Origin: Bacteroidota bacterium
GTDB lineage: Bacteria; Bacteroidota; Bacteroidia; Bacteroidales; Lentimicrobiaceae
Assembly (NCBI GenBank): GCA_009773455.1
Contig: WSXU01000008.1
Span: 62,001-126,000, forward strand
Reading direction: 5' to 3'
Length of the DNA: 64,000 nucleotides
Each line of letters begins with the position of its first letter. The first letter of the stretch is position 1. Under the pieces are notes generated by a model. It saw nothing but the letters and a program-made list of their open reading frames with translations, did no database searches and was not told where the DNA came from. The translations under genes and the position numbers were made by a program. Shown one piece after another: positions 17,398 to 26,788 of the stretch.

Positions 17398-18192
17398 CTA
17401 CCCGCCAACACTGACTATAAATCCGAAATTTCTGAAAAAATCCGCAGCAGCAGCAACCTCTTTATTGTCTGGCGCCGGAATACCCTCCATTTTAAAGTCG
17501 AGCCCAAGGCGCAGATATTTGTGCAACGAGAAATTATGGTATGGTAAAAGATCTATCCGGCGAAGGTTTTTTAGTTTGGCAAGAATCACGGCCATCTGCT
17601 TGTAAACAGTATTAGACATATTAAACCCTGGCACCAGCGGAATCCTTACAATGATTGGTTTCTCTGACAACGTGTCACAATGAAGGTTTCTCAACACCGT
17701 TTCCAGTGACCCGCCGGTAAACTCCAGATGCCTTTCAGCATCCGGGTGTTTCAGATCGAACAGTACCAGATCTGTTTCTTTCACTACCGTCCCGAAATCC
17801 TCCGGACTGGCATATCCCGAGGTGTCGAGTGTAGTATGAATATCATTTTCTTTCATCAATCTGATGCATTCTATCATGAACGACGGCTGCATAAGCGGTT
17901 CACCCCCGGTAAAAGTCACCCCTCCGCCGGATTCTTCAAAAAACACCCTGCTTTTCAGCACTTCTTCCAGAACATCTCCGGGCGAAACCAGCTTGCCGAT
18001 AGTTTCAGGAAGTTTAATCCTTTTGTCACCTATGCCTTTCTCAACATTAATTCTTACAGGAAGCATATCATGGCTTTCCGGGTTATGGCACCAGATGCAC
18101 CGCAGTGGACAGCCCTTCAAAAAAACTGCTGTCCGGATGCCCGGTCCATCATGTACCGAAAAATGCCGTATGTCAAACACATAGCCGTTCAT
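17398..18192 (-). CDS. Glycyl-radical enzyme activase (radical SAM) without ferredoxin insert
   Basis: 264 residues. The N-terminal FDIRHFSVHDGPGIRTAVF and the radical-SAM cluster CPLRCIWCHNPE are typical of activases, followed by GGGVTFTGGEPLMQP and LDTSGY. It should place the radical on Gly of the HypD encoded just downstream. Most activases of the non-PFL glycyl radical enzymes have a two-cluster ferredoxin-like insert after CHNPE. Here the segment of about 35 residues that follows (SHDMLPVRINVEKGIGDKRI and on) contains no cysteine, so the extra clusters are missing, as in the shorter PFL activase. It is the first gene of the operon. Confidence 0.88.
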   Translation of the reverse strand: MNGYVFDIRHFSVHDGPGIRTAVFLKGCPLRCIWCHNPESHDMLPVRINVEKGIGDKRIKLPETIGKLVSPGDVLEEVLKSRVFFEESGGGVTFTGGEPLMQPSFMIECIRLMKENDIHTTLDTSGYASPEDFGTVVKETDLVLFDLKHPDAERHLEFTGGSLETVLRNLHCDTLSEKPIIVRIPLVPGFNMSNTVYKQMAVILAKLKNLRRIDLLPYHNFSLHKYLRLGLDFKMEGIPAPDNKEVAAAADFFRNFGFIVSVGG

Positions 18193-18829
18193 AGCAGAAC
18201 AAACTGTATCAAAGATTTATAAAACTAAGGATAAAGGAAACTTCCGGCAGGTCTTGGTCGGAATCAAAGAAAAGGATGTTGCTAGCACAACCAGCACTCA
18301 TATAACCCACGTCCAAAGCAATGATACAGATTTGAATATGACCTGACTTTTTTCATAGGAATATTGTGTGATACAAATGTACAGTGAAACCATCAATAAG
18401 TCAATACTTTCAACGTTCGGTCTGTAATTTGGAAACGATCTGAACATGTTTGAAAGTAACTTCCAAAAATTAACACATTTATCCATTGCGAAAAAGAAAA
18501 CGAAATTCTTCCCACCTGAAGTCTCTCAGGCATTTTCGCTTTTCGCCGAAAATTCTTTTGTAAACAGAGGCTTTGTTCAAATGAACCGCTGCCACATTTT
18601 TGAAAATTTAATGTTTTTTTTATAAAACAACAATTATTACAACAGTAAAAAATAAATTTCAAGTAGATCAAATTACTCATATATCGTTGATATATTGATA
18701 TTTAGAGTTGTGACAATTTTTTTCGTTCAGGTTCTTCAATGGCACACGATCTTACGAATGCAATTCATCATATGGTGAATAATGTAAAATAATTTTCCAC
18801 CTATATTTGTGAAGAAATGATAAGGGTTT
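18193..18829. other. Divergent gene-free stretch between the hypD operon and a histidine kinase
   Basis: This 640-bp region is AT-rich. Open frames in it (for example 18298-18486 and 18393-18680, minus strand) show no recognisable protein features. It must hold the promoter of the activase operon on the minus strand and of the kinase gene on the plus strand; only the latter has a visible -7 box (18802-18809). No structured RNA was recognised. Confidence 0.5.
18802..18809 (+). promoter_or_regulatory. Candidate -7 box of the TPR histidine kinase gene
   Basis: TATATTTG matches TAnnTTTG and ends 20 bases before the ATG. No matching TTG is present upstream. Confidence 0.4.
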
Positions 18830-20983
18830 ATGCCTAAATGGTTGCTTATTACCGCTTTGATACTGGCAAACTGCATTGTCAGCGCACAGAATGCCGCAAT
18901 CATCGATAGTCTGGAGAGGGAATTAAAAAGCTCTGCGGGCGTTAAAAGAACCGATAACCTGATTGAATTGGCCTGGGAATTGAAATACAGCAATCCCGAC
19001 AGCTCCATTATACTTACACAGGAAGCGCTTTCGCTTGGGAAAACCCAGTCCTATATAAAAGGGCTTGCCTTAGCCAATCGCAACATGGCAGCGATTTATA
19101 TTATCAGGGGTAAAAGCAGGGAGGGATTGATTTTTGCCGAGAAGGCCTTAGAGTATATCAATAAAACAGATTACATTTTCCAGAAGGGAAAGATTCTGAA
19201 CCTGCTCGGAATAATCCACCGTGATATAAAAAACTACAGGAAATCACTTGAATACCAGGATCAGTCCCTCCAGATTTTCAGGCAGTTGAAAGACACCTTT
19301 GAACTGGCCGGCAATCTGAATAACCTTGGGTTAATTTATAAACAGCTGGGAAACAGAGAGGAAGCTCTACGCATATATCTAGAAGTTTTTGAAATAGAGC
19401 AAAAACAGAAGAACTCCTTCGGAATATCACGTACATCAAATAATCTTGCTACGATTTACCATGAAATGGGTAAGTTTGAACTGGCTGAAAACATGTTTAA
19501 ACTGAGCATAAAAACTGCTCAGACCGCTGATAATAAACAGTTTGAGGCTGCATCAATTCATGGACTGGGTTTGTTATACCAACAAAACAATCTCCTTGAT
19601 AAAGCCATCCTGGAGTACAAAAAAGCCATTAAGATTAACCGGGAAATCGGTTTCTATGAATTTCTTGGCAACAATCTGGTTCAGCTGGCCGCAGTATATG
19701 AAACCTGCGGGAACTACAAAGAGGCATATACAACGTTCAATGATGCCCTTGATGTCTTTAAATCTATTAATAGCCCCTGGCAACAGGCGGTTGCCCTGAA
19801 TGGCATGTCGGTCCAGCAGAGGAACCTTAAAAACTATCTGAAAGCAAGAGAACTTGCAGAAAAGGCCCACGTGATCAGCGATTCGCTCCGGGATATTAAT
19901 GCCCTTGCTCTGATACACTTTAACCTTTACAAAATTGAGAAGGAAACCGGTTTGCCGGGTCAGGCACTTGATCATCTTGAAGAGTACCTTGTATTGTATG
20001 ACAGCATCAAAATCAATGAAAATTCCCAGCTGCTTGAAGAAATCCAGACCCGCTACGAGGTTAAAAACATCGAAGCCGATAATTCCAGGTTGAAGTCAGA
20101 AAACCTTTATCAGCAGCAGGTAATAAAAATTCAACGATATGCTGCTGCCGGTATTGTATTGGTTCTTGTCCTGATTTCAGTCCTGGCTGTTGCTATATCT
20201 TTGGGCCGCAAAAGATTAAGGAGAGTGAACGATGAACTCACCCGGAAAAATGAAGAAATTCTCAAGCAATCCGAGCTGCTGCACGCATCCAATGCAACCA
20301 AGGACAAGCTATTCTCAATTATTGCCCATGACATACGCAACCCTTTTGCAGCCCTGCTGAACCTGTCAGAGATGCTGAATGAAGAAGTGGATACTGCCGA
20401 TAAGGAAACCCTCAGATTTTACGCCAATAACATTCACCAGTCGGCTGGAAATACATTCCAGTTACTCGACAACCTTTTATACTGGTCCAAGTCACAGAGG
20501 GGAACCATCGAACTGAGGCCCGAAGAATGTAATCTGAGTAAGATGACTGCGGAAGTTTTCAGCACGGCTCAGGCCGGAGCACTCGAAAATAACATCTCGC
20601 TCAACAATGAAATATCCCCCGAAACCAGTCTGAAGACCGACAAGACTTTGTTACGCATTATTCTGGGTAACCTGATCGGTAATGCGGTGAAGTTTAACAA
20701 TCCCGGCGGAAGTATTACCGTTTCATCATCCACTGAGAAAGAAGATATAGTCATACGGGTAAAAGATACAGGTAAAGGTATCGCCCCCGAAAGGTTGAAA
20801 CAACTCTTTGACAAAGAAGAATCTGTTCAGCCTTCCGGCAGCCGGGCCAAGAACGGAACCGGACTCGGTCTGATTCTTTGCCGCGATTTTGTTGAGAAAC
20901 TGGGTGGCAACATTCAGATTGCAAGCGAAGTCGGAAAAGGAACGGAGTTCACCATCCGGTTGCCACTGGAAAAACCGGAATAA
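18830..20983 (+). CDS. TPR-containing membrane sensor histidine kinase
   Basis: 717 residues. Signal peptide (MPKWLLITALILANCIVSAQ) and then about seven TPR repeats to residue 400, for example GNLNNLGLIYKQLGNREEAL and SNNLATIYHEMGKFELAE. A transmembrane helix follows at about 437-460, then a short coiled coil and a HisKA domain with the phosphoacceptor in FSIIAHDIRNPFAALLN. The HATPase domain has N-box NLIGNAVKFNNPGG, G1 VKDTGKGIAPE and G2 NGTGLGLILCRDFVEKLGG. This is the common Bacteroidota type with a periplasmic TPR sensor. No response regulator is next to it; the partner must be elsewhere. Confidence 0.92.
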   Translation: MPKWLLITALILANCIVSAQNAAIIDSLERELKSSAGVKRTDNLIELAWELKYSNPDSSIILTQEALSLGKTQSYIKGLALANRNMAAIYIIRGKSREGLIFAEKALEYINKTDYIFQKGKILNLLGIIHRDIKNYRKSLEYQDQSLQIFRQLKDTFELAGNLNNLGLIYKQLGNREEALRIYLEVFEIEQKQKNSFGISRTSNNLATIYHEMGKFELAENMFKLSIKTAQTADNKQFEAASIHGLGLLYQQNNLLDKAILEYKKAIKINREIGFYEFLGNNLVQLAAVYETCGNYKEAYTTFNDALDVFKSINSPWQQAVALNGMSVQQRNLKNYLKARELAEKAHVISDSLRDINALALIHFNLYKIEKETGLPGQALDHLEEYLVLYDSIKINENSQLLEEIQTRYEVKNIEADNSRLKSENLYQQQVIKIQRYAAAGIVLVLVLISVLAVAISLGRKRLRRVNDELTRKNEEILKQSELLHASNATKDKLFSIIAHDIRNPFAALLNLSEMLNEEVDTADKETLRFYANNIHQSAGNTFQLLDNLLYWSKSQRGTIELRPEECNLSKMTAEVFSTAQAGALENNISLNNEISPETSLKTDKTLLRIILGNLIGNAVKFNNPGGSITVSSSTEKEDIVIRVKDTGKGIAPERLKQLFDKEESVQPSGSRAKNGTGLGLILCRDFVEKLGGNIQIASEVGKGTEFTIRLPLEKPE

Positions 20984-21036
20984 TCCGGACCAATCATGAC
21001 TTTGCCTATTTTTACAAGGTAAATGTCCTCCCTTCT

Positions 21037-21735
21037 ATGATGTTGCTGTTTATTTCAGTATTACCGGTGATCATCATCCTGGTATATATTTATTATAAAG
21101 ACAGGTATGAAAAAGAGCCGCTGGGATTATTACTCAGAGCCTTTTTAGGCGGGGTTATGTCAGCTGTTGTTACATTGCTCCTGTTACTTCCGTTTAACGG
21201 ATATGGCATTCAGACTGGAAATATTGTGGCCGGAGCTCTGATAAAAGCATTTGGCTGGGCTGCTGTTCCTGAAGAGTCATTAAAATTCATTTTCCTTTAC
21301 TGGATAATCTGGAAGAACCGCAACTTCAATGAATATTATGACGGGATTGTATATGCCGTTTCGGTTTCGTTGGGATTTGCCTGCCTTGAAAACATTCTCT
21401 ATGTAACCCAGAATGGTCTGACGGTAGGTATTACAAGGGCTTTCCTGTCTGTCCCGGCACATGCGTTGTTCGGGGTTGTGATGGGTTATTTTTTTTCATT
21501 AGCCCGCTTTAAAAACACGAACACCTTTTTGAACCTGTCTAAAAGTCTGCTCTATGCAATCATTCTGCATGGAATCTATGATTTCCTGATCTTTCTGTTC
21601 GCTGATTCGGCAGGCTATTCACCATGGCTGTCGATGTTTCTGGTAATTGCCTTTTTTATTTTTGTGGCTTTACTCTGGCGCTCCGGGTTCCGAAAGATCA
21701 GCAGGCACATTCAGTTATCCGTTTTCAGGGGATAA
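21037..21735 (+). CDS. PrsW-family intramembrane metalloprotease
   Basis: 232 residues with about seven or eight predicted membrane helices. The family motifs are visible in order: YKDRYEKEPLGLLLRAF near the start, the paired glutamates in VPEESLKFIF, the Glu in ACLENILYV, and the His in PAHALFGVVMGYFFS and HGIYDFL. PrsW is known for first-site cleavage of an anti-sigma factor (RsiW in Bacillus), but here the substrate is unknown. It lies about 50 bp after the histidine kinase on the same strand and may be in its operon. The ECF/anti-sigma pair at 611-2585 is a possible but unproven target. Confidence 0.88.
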   Translation: MMLLFISVLPVIIILVYIYYKDRYEKEPLGLLLRAFLGGVMSAVVTLLLLLPFNGYGIQTGNIVAGALIKAFGWAAVPEESLKFIFLYWIIWKNRNFNEYYDGIVYAVSVSLGFACLENILYVTQNGLTVGITRAFLSVPAHALFGVVMGYFFSLARFKNTNTFLNLSKSLLYAIILHGIYDFLIFLFADSAGYSPWLSMFLVIAFFIFVALLWRSGFRKISRHIQLSVFRG

Positions 21736-21776
21736 GCAATAGGGTTTACAACTTTAAGTCTGTTAAATAATAAAAA

Positions 21777-21804
21777 CCGGATGCCGCATAAAAGCGGCAT
21801 CCGG
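21777..21804 (-). terminator. Rho-independent terminator of the large T9SS protein gene
   Basis: An 11-bp perfect stem (CCGGATGCCGC at 21777-21787 with 21794-21804) and a six-base loop. Read on the minus strand it is followed by TTTTTATTATTT, so it ends the gene that stops at 21843. The plus-strand side has no T-run, so prsW would not terminate well here. Confidence 0.8.
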
Positions 21805-21842
21805 CACCAATCAGTAGCTAACCCTTTGATCTTATAGCAATG

Positions 21843-24800
21843 CTAGTTTAGAATTAATTTCTGCTGTTTTATTCCGCTAGCGTCTTTTATTAGCAGAATA
21901 TACGGACCCCTGGCATAGTGTTTTAAATCAAACCGGAAATTATCCGAATCCACCCTGGTTGAAGCATAAATCCGGCCATCCATGCCACAGAGTATAAGCT
22001 CTGCGTTTAACGACCCATGAATAGAGATACTTTCTGAGGCCGGATTTGGAAAAACCTTCAAATCCGTGGTGGCGACATAGGCGTTGTTTACATAAACATA
22101 ATCAAGTATGTTTGAGAATGACCATTCCGATTCACCGTTGGTGTAAAGGGCCTTTAAAGCATACACATACTTCCCGCTGACCGTAGGAGGCCAGTTCTGA
22201 TCTGTAAACTCATTGGTTGTTAATGGTTCCTCGTTCAACAATGGCCAGTTTTCTGCATTGCTCACATCAGATAAAAGCCCCATACTGATGTTGTAGGCAT
22301 TTACCGACCTTCCGGATATGCGTTCACCCGGTTCAACCATGGCATTGGCATGAATCAGGAAAGCACCCTGCTCACCGGTCAACTCGGATAAAAGCTGGAA
22401 TGATCCGTCAGGATAACGGTAATAGGCATAATCCGGCGTAGTCGTTGTGGTGTCGAAAGCAAGAAATGTAGATTGTGTAAACAAGCCACTCCAGCTGATC
22501 ATCACATAATATCCACCCTGAAGCGTTATGTTCGGAACATCAATGTTTACCCACTCGTCGAGGCCTGATAAGAATGTCTCACTGCTTACAACAATCTTGC
22601 TCTGACTGTCAAAAACATCAAGGCGCATGATCTGTTGGTTGCTTAAACCATAACTTGCCCAGTAAACATCAAAACTTGTCAGCGTGCTTACCTCATCCAA
22701 CGGGAAATAATTGCCAAGCCAGACTTCTTCACCCGGCTCTCCGGCATATCCGTTTTCGTTAATCCCATCATCGAAAGCCAGCACCTGCTGAGCTGACGCT
22801 GCTGGTGTTGACCATTGAATTACAGCCTGTTCCAGGCCTGGTTGTGCCATCACGGCAAACGGAATAATCATGGATTCTGTCAATACAATGGTTCCCAGAT
22901 CTATATCCGAATCGCTAACAGCCACCTGGCTGGTATATGTATTGTATCCATCGGCGGTAATTTCGAGCTGGTAGGTCTGAAAACTATATACGCCTCCAAT
23001 GGTAAAATCACCGTTAGCATCTGTGGTTGAAGTAAAATCACTGTAACCGGTAAGGTTAATCACGGCACCTGCAATTCCGGTACCCGGGTCATTATCGCCG
23101 GTAATATTACCCGTAATTGTAACCAGTTCCAGCAATCCCAGCGTAAAATCAAGGTCGGTGTTGTTACCCTGACTTATTGTCAAAGGCTGGCTTACCGGCA
23201 TATAGGCAAATTTATCAGCCGTAGCTGCAAATTCACCTGCAGGCACAAACGGCATTTCGTAATTCCCTGCTGCATCGGTATAAGCAGTGATGTTGAGCTC
23301 GTTTACTACAACCCTGGCTCCTTCTATCGGTGCACCGCCTTGTTCACTTACCGTGCCGGAGGCCAGGCCGAGGTGATCATTGAATACAAACCTGATATTG
23401 GGATTGATGTTGGTACTCATCCCTCCGGTTGACGGAGGATTGTAAGGATCTGGAATTTCAATGTCACTTGCTGTAACCAGGGTTGACATCTGCATCGAAC
23501 CGTACCCGTAATAATTCTGATCCGGCCGGCCATGATCACCGATCTTTTCGGTCATGATAATCAGGTTTTTTGAGCTATTACTGTAGTTAAAAGGGGTCTG
23601 GAAAGGAATATAAACTGTATGCTTGCCTTCCGGGATGCTCAGTAATCCATCGTAAACCAGTGTCATTTCAGTTGCCGGAATCCATGTCATTAGATTCAGG
23701 GTATCCGTTTCACCCATCCAGATGCGAACCGGTGCATTTATTTCATCGGCTTTAAAATAATATTCATAGCCAATGCCGAAAATTACACCTGTGCGGTTTA
23801 TTTCCGTACTTGTATAGATGGTTTCCGAAAGACTCTTTTTCACGCTGAATTCAATCGGCCAGTTGGCATAAAAAACATCTTCCCCGACACTTATAATTTC
23901 TGATTCACCGGCCAGTCCGTGCAGATTGATGGTCAGGCCGGTATTGTTGACCGGATACTCATCGGCAGCGTATTCAATTACAACATACACCGGAAACTGA
24001 TCAATTGCATCGAATGTGTAAGTAAAATCATATGTTTGTTCGGTGAAACTTGCAATTTCATTGCCCGGAATTGAAACCAATTCTTCCGGTGAATTTCCAC
24101 CCCTCATCAGTTTAACGCTGTAGTCGCCTGCAGGAATATCCTCCAGCCCGTCATTCCGGATGATCTGGCTGAAACTTACCTGCTCCCCGACATTGTAAAA
24201 ATCATTCCCTTCGAAGGCCTTGGCTTTCAGGTCATAATCATCGGAATAAACAGTAATTCCGGATCCGATTACCTGGTCAAGATGCACACTTCCTGAAAAA
24301 GAGTATGGATCAGTCACATTCACAAAGAAACCGATGCGACCAATGCCGGCATAAGCTGAGAGTTCAATCTCAAAGAGGTCATAGCTGAATGTATTGAGCG
24401 GAATGTTCTGAATATAACTCCAGATACCGGTGGATTCGTCGAGCCAGTAAAGGTCCATATTCCCGACCCACCACATGGTTGTTTTTGCGGCAAATGAAAT
24501 GATCCCTCCGTCTTCAACCTGAAGCCGCGGAGTTACCAGGGTATCGTGTTGATTGTAGGCATAGAAAGCCTGGGCATTGAAATTCCCGTTCGACGGGTCG
24601 GTTGATCTACCCCACAATCCGCCATGCCTCCAGTTTTCAGGTGGAAACATCTCCGCTTCAAAATCTTCGTAAAACGACCCAAACGGATAAACAGGCTTCT
24701 CAATGGTGATAAAATTATTCGGATCAATGCCCTGATCCTCCGGTACGCTCGCTTCAATCAGGTAGTCACCGGCTTCGGTTGGCGTCCACGGAAGTGAAAC

Positions 24801-26381
24801 CCACACGGTGTCGGCTGACCCGAGAATGCCTGTCAATTGGGTGCCGATTTCAACACCATTGGCTTTAAATGTAACCGTCTTTTCCTGTGATGCTGATCCG
24901 TAATTCTGAATTTTTGCAGAGAGTACAGGTACATCACCGACGAAAATGGTGGGGATATCACAGTTCAGGGAGAGCACAGCAAAATCATCCGGAACCGGTG
25001 TGGTGCATGAGATATAAGCCACCCAGCCTGAAGTATTTTCCCAGCCCGGTCCCACAAAATGTATGGTCAGTGCTCCCGAGGGATTCAGGGCATCAACAAC
25101 TCCGGGACCATCGGTGCCATACCAGGTCCCGATCAAAGGTGCATTGATGTCGGTCCCGTTGTAAACATAAAATCCACCCCAGCTGGCATTAAACTCAATG
25201 AAAGTAAGTCTGACGCGGTCACCGGAATTTTCCGGATAAATGGTGGTCACAGCGTCGTCATAATCGCCAAAGTTGTTGTCAAGCCCACCCGAATCGGTAA
25301 AGGTACCGCCGCAGGTTGTAATCGTTTGTGTGCCGGTAGCCGGCATAGGATATATGGTTCCAAGGTTATAGATACTCTTTGTGGCGGTATTGTTTTCAGG
25401 TCGTGGATCGCCGGAGGCCAAAGTGGATGCGGTGATTTCATAAGGTCCGGGGACAGAAAAATCAGCCGTCGTAGTAAATGTATATTGGGCAATCTGGTTG
25501 GCTTCAAGAGAAAAAGTACCCACATTCTCCGTAATGGTAGTTCCACCGTTGACAGAATAGCTTACATCAAAACCGGTCATCAGGCTGCTTCCTTCATTTT
25601 TCAGGGTCACGGTGATCTGTTCGGAGGATCCAAGGGTTGCTGAAGTTGCAGGGGCATCGATGCTCATCATCGTAAGATCATTGTCAAGCCCTTCTCCGTA
25701 TAATGCAAAAGCAAGATTGAAGTCGTACCACGTCATCAGAGATGCGGCTGTCCAGTCAACATTGCCAGTGCCGTAGCCGTCGGCGGGATTTTTCCACTGG
25801 TATTCATTTTCGATGGTAAACCCCTGATGTGTCAGCCAGCCCCATTGGCCCATCACACCAAAATCACCCACTGCCTGAACACCCAGCCAGTAATGACCTT
25901 CGGTAAACACCAGTGTCGAGGGCAGCATGATTTCGAACCGGCTGCTGTGTGAATAGTCATTGATCAGAATCTCATTGTAGTTTGTATAGTGTGTATATGT
26001 ATGCAGCGCAGTACCCGGAACTCCGTTGTTGTTTTCGTAGAACGTTATGTTCAGCGATTCTATCGGATTGCCGTTCCAGGCAAAATAGGCTCCTGCAACA
26101 TCAACATAACGTACAGCCCATGATTCTCCGGCCGGTACGACAAAGTCATCCGCCGAAAAACTTGTATTGGCTGCTGATGCGGGATCGGTAAACTCCTGGC
26201 AAACCATAAAGCCATCACCAACCATGTTAAACTGATCGTAAAGCGCCGGTCCGTTTCTGTCTGAGGGTGCCTCGAAGGGTTTCCCAAGATGCCCCATAAA
26301 TCCCTGCTGGGCAAATCCATTCAGTGTTTGTACAAACAGCAGGATAACCATCAGGGTTAAACAAAATGTCATTTTTCTCAT
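21843..26381 (-). CDS. Large T9SS-exported surface protein with CUB and CARDB-like domains
   Basis: 1512 residues. Signal peptide MRKMTFCLTLMVILLFVQTL and a C-terminal type A sorting domain (LKVFPNPASESISIHG and a closing YILLIKDASGIKQQKLILN) show export by the type IX system and attachment or release at the surface. In between are an N-terminal galactose-binding-like segment, a CARDB-like stretch, a CUB domain (CGGTFTDSGGLDNNFGDYDD to GWVAYISC), more Ig/CARDB-like units, and two carboxypeptidase-regulatory-like repeats (SGTVSEQGGAPIEGARVVV and ITGNITGDNDPGTGIAGAVI). No catalytic domain is evident, so an adhesin or matrix role is likely. The preceding genes are a small coiled-coil ORF and a TPR-LuxR regulator. 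Confidence 0.88.
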   Translation of the reverse strand: MRKMTFCLTLMVILLFVQTLNGFAQQGFMGHLGKPFEAPSDRNGPALYDQFNMVGDGFMVCQEFTDPASAANTSFSADDFVVPAGESWAVRYVDVAGAYFAWNGNPIESLNITFYENNNGVPGTALHTYTHYTNYNEILINDYSHSSRFEIMLPSTLVFTEGHYWLGVQAVGDFGVMGQWGWLTHQGFTIENEYQWKNPADGYGTGNVDWTAASLMTWYDFNLAFALYGEGLDNDLTMMSIDAPATSATLGSSEQITVTLKNEGSSLMTGFDVSYSVNGGTTITENVGTFSLEANQIAQYTFTTTADFSVPGPYEITASTLASGDPRPENNTATKSIYNLGTIYPMPATGTQTITTCGGTFTDSGGLDNNFGDYDDAVTTIYPENSGDRVRLTFIEFNASWGGFYVYNGTDINAPLIGTWYGTDGPGVVDALNPSGALTIHFVGPGWENTSGWVAYISCTTPVPDDFAVLSLNCDIPTIFVGDVPVLSAKIQNYGSASQEKTVTFKANGVEIGTQLTGILGSADTVWVSLPWTPTEAGDYLIEASVPEDQGIDPNNFITIEKPVYPFGSFYEDFEAEMFPPENWRHGGLWGRSTDPSNGNFNAQAFYAYNQHDTLVTPRLQVEDGGIISFAAKTTMWWVGNMDLYWLDESTGIWSYIQNIPLNTFSYDLFEIELSAYAGIGRIGFFVNVTDPYSFSGSVHLDQVIGSGITVYSDDYDLKAKAFEGNDFYNVGEQVSFSQIIRNDGLEDIPAGDYSVKLMRGGNSPEELVSIPGNEIASFTEQTYDFTYTFDAIDQFPVYVVIEYAADEYPVNNTGLTINLHGLAGESEIISVGEDVFYANWPIEFSVKKSLSETIYTSTEINRTGVIFGIGYEYYFKADEINAPVRIWMGETDTLNLMTWIPATEMTLVYDGLLSIPEGKHTVYIPFQTPFNYSNSSKNLIIMTEKIGDHGRPDQNYYGYGSMQMSTLVTASDIEIPDPYNPPSTGGMSTNINPNIRFVFNDHLGLASGTVSEQGGAPIEGARVVVNELNITAYTDAAGNYEMPFVPAGEFAATADKFAYMPVSQPLTISQGNNTDLDFTLGLLELVTITGNITGDNDPGTGIAGAVINLTGYSDFTSTTDANGDFTIGGVYSFQTYQLEITADGYNTYTSQVAVSDSDIDLGTIVLTESMIIPFAVMAQPGLEQAVIQWSTPAASAQQVLAFDDGINENGYAGEPGEEVWLGNYFPLDEVSTLTSFDVYWASYGLSNQQIMRLDVFDSQSKIVVSSETFLSGLDEWVNIDVPNITLQGGYYVMISWSGLFTQSTFLAFDTTTTTPDYAYYRYPDGSFQLLSELTGEQGAFLIHANAMVEPGERISGRSVNAYNISMGLLSDVSNAENWPLLNEEPLTTNEFTDQNWPPTVSGKYVYALKALYTNGESEWSFSNILDYVYVNNAYVATTDLKVFPNPASESISIHGSLNAELILCGMDGRIYASTRVDSDNFRFDLKHYARGPYILLIKDASGIKQQKLILN

Positions 26382-26411
26382 GATTCAACGATTTGGTTTA
26401 CTATTTATTGG

Positions 26412-26606
26412 TTATTTTTTTGGTTTAAAATACTCTGAATTACTATCCTCACCGATTATCGGCTTTGGGGGGTTCTTCAGTTTTTCCTTTGTTTCAAGAA
26501 GGCTCAGGATCTTGTTCAGCGCAACATTTTCATTGTTCAGCTGATCTATCATTTCCTGAAGTTCCTTTTCGACCTGATCTGATTTATTGTTTTTCTGCGA
26601 TTTCAT
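26412..26606 (-). CDS. Small coiled-coil protein, unknown
   Basis: About 64 residues from MKSQKNNKSD (an ATG six codons upstream is possible). The middle part, VEKELQEMIDQLNNENVALN and then KILSLLETKEKL, has a clear heptad-like pattern for a coiled coil; the tail is Lys/Pro-rich. There is no signal peptide or membrane helix. It is on the same strand as the T9SS gene and ends 30 bp before it, so it could be co-transcribed. A real but unassigned small gene is likely; it could also be a chance frame. Confidence 0.5.
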   Translation of the reverse strand: MKSQKNNKSDQVEKELQEMIDQLNNENVALNKILSLLETKEKLKNPPKPIIGEDSNSEYFKPKK

Positions 26607-26788
26607 TTTACGTGGTAAAAACATCGCTGCAAAATTCGTTCACCCGGGCAGCTACTCCTAATTTTTATACACCACAAAAAAGCTACAGACAGCAAATTGG
26701 AGGGAATAAAAATGCTACAAAATACGTAATCAGTTCATTATCTGATATTACGAATTTTAAATGTCCGGTCTATGGAAGGATTCTTATT

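Noticed and set aside
18298-18680. Small open frames in the gap before the TPR histidine kinase
   Set aside because: They overlap each other, lack start signals and show no protein-like features; the region is better seen as a divergent regulatory gap.
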